NCBI GenBank assembly: GCA_020629335.1
Contig: JAHDDN010000266.1
Location: 1-7,321 of the forward strand
DNA from: Chitinophagales bacterium
GTDB lineage: Bacteria; Bacteroidota; Bacteroidia; Chitinophagales; UBA2359
Length of the DNA stretch: 7,321 nt
Reading direction: 5' to 3'
Position numbers and translations under genes: made by a program. Under the pieces are notes generated by a model, which was given only the letters and a program-made list of their open reading frames with translations, was not told the DNA's origin and made no database searches. Of the stretch, positions 5,503 through 7,321 are shown piece after piece (position 1 is the first letter of the stretch; each line of letters begins with the position of its first letter).

Positions 5503-7110
5503 ATGAAAACAAAAAAAACACTATCACTCCTAGCTACCACACTAATACCAAGCCTAAGCATTGCCCAAGAATCCAAAGGCATAGACGAATACTTCAATGA
5601 CGCATTCATGCCCATAGCAGTCTGGTGGGAAAACTTAGTCTTTACCGAAATTCCCATTTTCGGAGGCGTACCCATCGTGCTCATCATGCTTGTATTAGGC
5701 GCCTTATTTTTTACCCTCTTTTTTGGATTTATCAATCTCCGAAAATTTCCTTTATCTATCCAAATCGTATTTGGAAAGCATGACGATTTAGAAAAGCCAC
5801 AAAAGATAGAAGACTCTCTAATCAGCACAGATGGAGACATTCACGGCACCATCAAAGACGAAGGACATTATGGAGAAGTTAATCACTTTCAAGCCTTAGC
5901 CACCGCCATATCAGGCACTGTCGGATTAGGCAATATAGCGATGGTGGCTGTAGCGATTACCATAGGCGGACCAGGAGCCACTTTTTGGATGATTATTGCG
6001 GGCTTATTAGGGATGTCTACTAAATTTGTAGAATGCACCTTAGGCGTCAAGTACCGAGAAATTGACAGTCAAGGCCAAGTATATGGAGGCCCCATGTATT
6101 ATATGTCAAAAGGCTTAAAAGAGATGGGATTTCCGCTTGTAGGAAAAATCTTAGCGATGCTATTTGCAATATTATGTGTAGGTGCCTCTTTCGGAGGCGG
6201 CAATGCCTTTCAATCCAATCAAGCCACTGCCATACTCATAGAAGGCTTAGGAATTGAAAACAGGAATGCAGGTACCTTCTTAGGAATTTTCTACGCCCTA
6301 TTAGTCGGTATCGTCATCATAGGCGGTATCAAGCGGATCGCCAATGTTACTTCCAGAGTTGTTCCCTTCATGGCCTTATTTTACGTAGGCGCAGCCCTCT
6401 TCATCATACTATCTAACTTTAGCCTTATAGACGATGCCTTTCTATTGATCATCAAAGAAGCATTTACTCCCCAAGCCACCATAACAGGCGGTATAGCAGC
6501 CGTCATGATACAAGGATTTCGCAGAGCAGCCTTTTCCAATGAAGCAGGCGCAGGATCAGCCGCTATTGCCCATTCCGCCGTCCAAACTCGATATCCAGCC
6601 TCCGAAGGATTAGTCGCACTATTAGAACCCTTTATCGACACCGTTTTGATTTGCACCATGACCGCCTTAGTCATTATCCTATTCAATATGGACGGAGCTT
6701 TCACTTACGGAAATGTCATCAATAATACCGTCACTCTCCATGCCACTGGCGAACAAGTAGGGGGAGTCAATCTAACTGCAGCGGCCTTTGAATCTGCTCT
6801 GCCAGGCTTTTCCTATCTATTAGTCGTAGCCGTTGTTTTATTCGCCTTTTCCACCATTTTATCTTGGTCCTACTACGGTCTACAATCATGGAAATACCTA
6901 TTTGGTCGAAGTCAAGCCGCCGACCTATTCTTCAAGTTGATCTTCCTTTTGTTTACCATTTTAGGTTCCGCCGTCACCTTAGAAGCCGTCATCAAATTTT
7001 CCGATGCCATGATATTAGCCTTGGTATTTCCCAATATGATTGCTTTGTTTTTCCTATTCCCCAAAGTAAGAGGCGAATTGAATAAATATTTGGAGGCTTT
7101 GGGGAAATAA
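5503..7110 (+). CDS. Alanine/glycine:cation symporter (AGCS family)
   Basis: A 535-residue inner-membrane transporter that imports alanine or glycine with Na+ (or H+). Diagnostic AGCS blocks are present: HFQALATAISGTVGLGNIA (128-146), GGPGATFWMIIAGLLG (155-170), YGGPMYYM (194-201), FRRAAFSNEAGAGSAAIAHS (339-358) and FSTILSWSYYG (449-459). About ten or eleven membrane segments can be placed. Compared with common AGCS proteins of about 450-480 residues it has a longer N-terminus: a signal-like stretch, KKTLSLLATTLIPSLSIAQ (4-22), and an acidic loop at about 91-126. I recall similar N-termini in other Bacteroidota members. I chose the ATG at 5503 because it begins exactly at the signal-like segment; the in-frame ATG at 5494 (3 residues longer) is possible, and a TTG at 5458 is unlikely. 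No Shine-Dalgarno site is seen. Substrate beyond alanine/glycine is uncertain. Confidence 0.95.
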   Translation: MKTKKTLSLLATTLIPSLSIAQESKGIDEYFNDAFMPIAVWWENLVFTEIPIFGGVPIVLIMLVLGALFFTLFFGFINLRKFPLSIQIVFGKHDDLEKPQKIEDSLISTDGDIHGTIKDEGHYGEVNHFQALATAISGTVGLGNIAMVAVAITIGGPGATFWMIIAGLLGMSTKFVECTLGVKYREIDSQGQVYGGPMYYMSKGLKEMGFPLVGKILAMLFAILCVGASFGGGNAFQSNQATAILIEGLGIENRNAGTFLGIFYALLVGIVIIGGIKRIANVTSRVVPFMALFYVGAALFIILSNFSLIDDAFLLIIKEAFTPQATITGGIAAVMIQGFRRAAFSNEAGAGSAAIAHSAVQTRYPASEGLVALLEPFIDTVLICTMTALVIILFNMDGAFTYGNVINNTVTLHATGEQVGGVNLTAAAFESALPGFSYLLVVAVVLFAFSTILSWSYYGLQSWKYLFGRSQAADLFFKLIFLLFTILGSAVTLEAVIKFSDAMILALVFPNMIALFFLFPKVRGELNKYLEALGK

Positions 7111-7129
7111 ATAATGGTTATCATCAAAA

Positions 7130-7155
7130 GGGCCGACACATAGCTCGGCCCCTAC
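7130..7155 (-). repeat. REP-like GTAG hairpin, type 1, downstream of the symporter
   Basis: On the plus strand GGGCCGA (7130-7136) pairs with TCGGCCC (7145-7151), with the 8-base loop CACATAGC. Read on the minus strand, GTAG (7155 to 7152) directly abuts the stem. It shares its GTAGGGG head and TATGTGT loop with 744-769. It starts 19 bases after the symporter stop and may double as a transcription stop, although ACAATATTT rather than a T-run follows on the plus strand. Confidence 0.65.
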
Positions 7156-7204
7156 AATATTTATCATTATTCCGTTCATCATTCATCATTATTATGGGCT
7201 TCCC

Positions 7205-7235
7205 TGCGCTCGTAATATTACGTGCACAGCGCACG
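7205..7235. repeat. Cluster of overlapping palindromes
   Basis: TGCGCT (7205-7210) pairs with AGCGCA (7228-7233) around a perfect 12-base palindrome CGTAATATTACG (7211-7222); CGTGC (7221-7225) with GCACG (7231-7235) forms an alternative hairpin. No known site type is recognised. Confidence 0.4.
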
Positions 7236-7276
7236 CCAATTCATAGTTTAGCATTTTGCATTAATCATTCGCCGAA

Positions 7277-7321
7277 GGCGCAGGTCGGGCTGTCCGTTCT
7301 CATGTGGCTATGAGGCTCCTA
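7277..7321 (-). repeat. Structured dispersed repeat, copy C (3' part, cut by the window end)
   Basis: The minus strand reads CATAGCCACAT, then GAGAACGGACAGCCCGACC, then TGCGCC. This matches the 3' block of copy B (4121-4150) closely: the GCCACAT strand of helix P2, the AGAgCGgAyAGCCCGACC block and a terminal GCGCC. The 5' half should lie beyond position 7321. A small hairpin, CGCCGAAGGCG (7270-7280), overlaps the 3' end, so the exact boundary is uncertain. Confidence 0.65.

Noticed and set aside
6381..6704. Long minus-strand open frame opposite the symporter
   Set aside because: It is antisense to a conserved AGCS core region and is explained by codon bias of the true gene.
7130..7160. Canonical intrinsic terminator after the symporter
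   Set aside because: The 7-bp stem is good but no T-run follows on the plus strand; the GTAG foot and similarity to 744-769 fit a REP-like repeat better, though a stop function is not excluded.

Overview
The window looks like a chromosomal segment of a Bacteroidota bacterium, probably a marine or free-living Cytophagales-type lineage (order-level guess only). Four things point there: low GC coding DNA, a secreted protein ending in a type IX secretion (T9SS) sorting domain, few Shine-Dalgarno sites, and a TAnnTTTG-type promoter box. No transposase, tRNA, rRNA or CRISPR array is visible.

Layout from left to right: a GNAT N-acetyltransferase (25-558, +); a gene-free stretch holding structured repeat A (584-802); a convergent gene for a secreted delta-60-repeat protein with a T9SS tail (847-2490, -); a 390-base divergent intergenic region with a hairpin, AT-rich TTCATCATT repeats and a candidate promoter; a two-domain 3-mercaptopyruvate/thiosulfate sulfurtransferase (2881-3720, +), possibly preceded by an 8-residue leader ORF; a 520-base gene-free stretch with a GTAG-hairpin and structured repeat B (3849-4165); an unrecognised seven-helix membrane protein with a soluble C-terminal domain (4241-5362, +); an AGCS-family sodium:alanine (amino acid) symporter (5503-7110, +); and a terminal intergenic region with another GTAG-hairpin and the 3' part of a third copy of the structured repeat (C, - strand), cut by the window end.

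The proteins do not form an obvious pathway. The last two genes are co-directional with a 140-base gap, so a joint role of the seven-helix protein and the symporter is possible but unproven. The sulfurtransferase, acetyltransferase and secreted protein look like unlinked housekeeping or accessory genes.

The most interesting content lies between the genes. Repeats A and B share their 5' and 3' sequence blocks, and two separate helices keep pairing while their bases change between copies, which suggests a selected RNA (or single-stranded DNA) fold. Variable internal segments differ: A carries a 19-bp perfect inverted repeat topped by a REP-like GTAG hairpin, and B carries a 166-base MITE-like inverted repeat. 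Separately, three REP-like hairpins with an abutting GTAG tetranucleotide are present, two of which share the loop TATGTGT. This suggests a genome with active or formerly active dispersal of small structured repeats.
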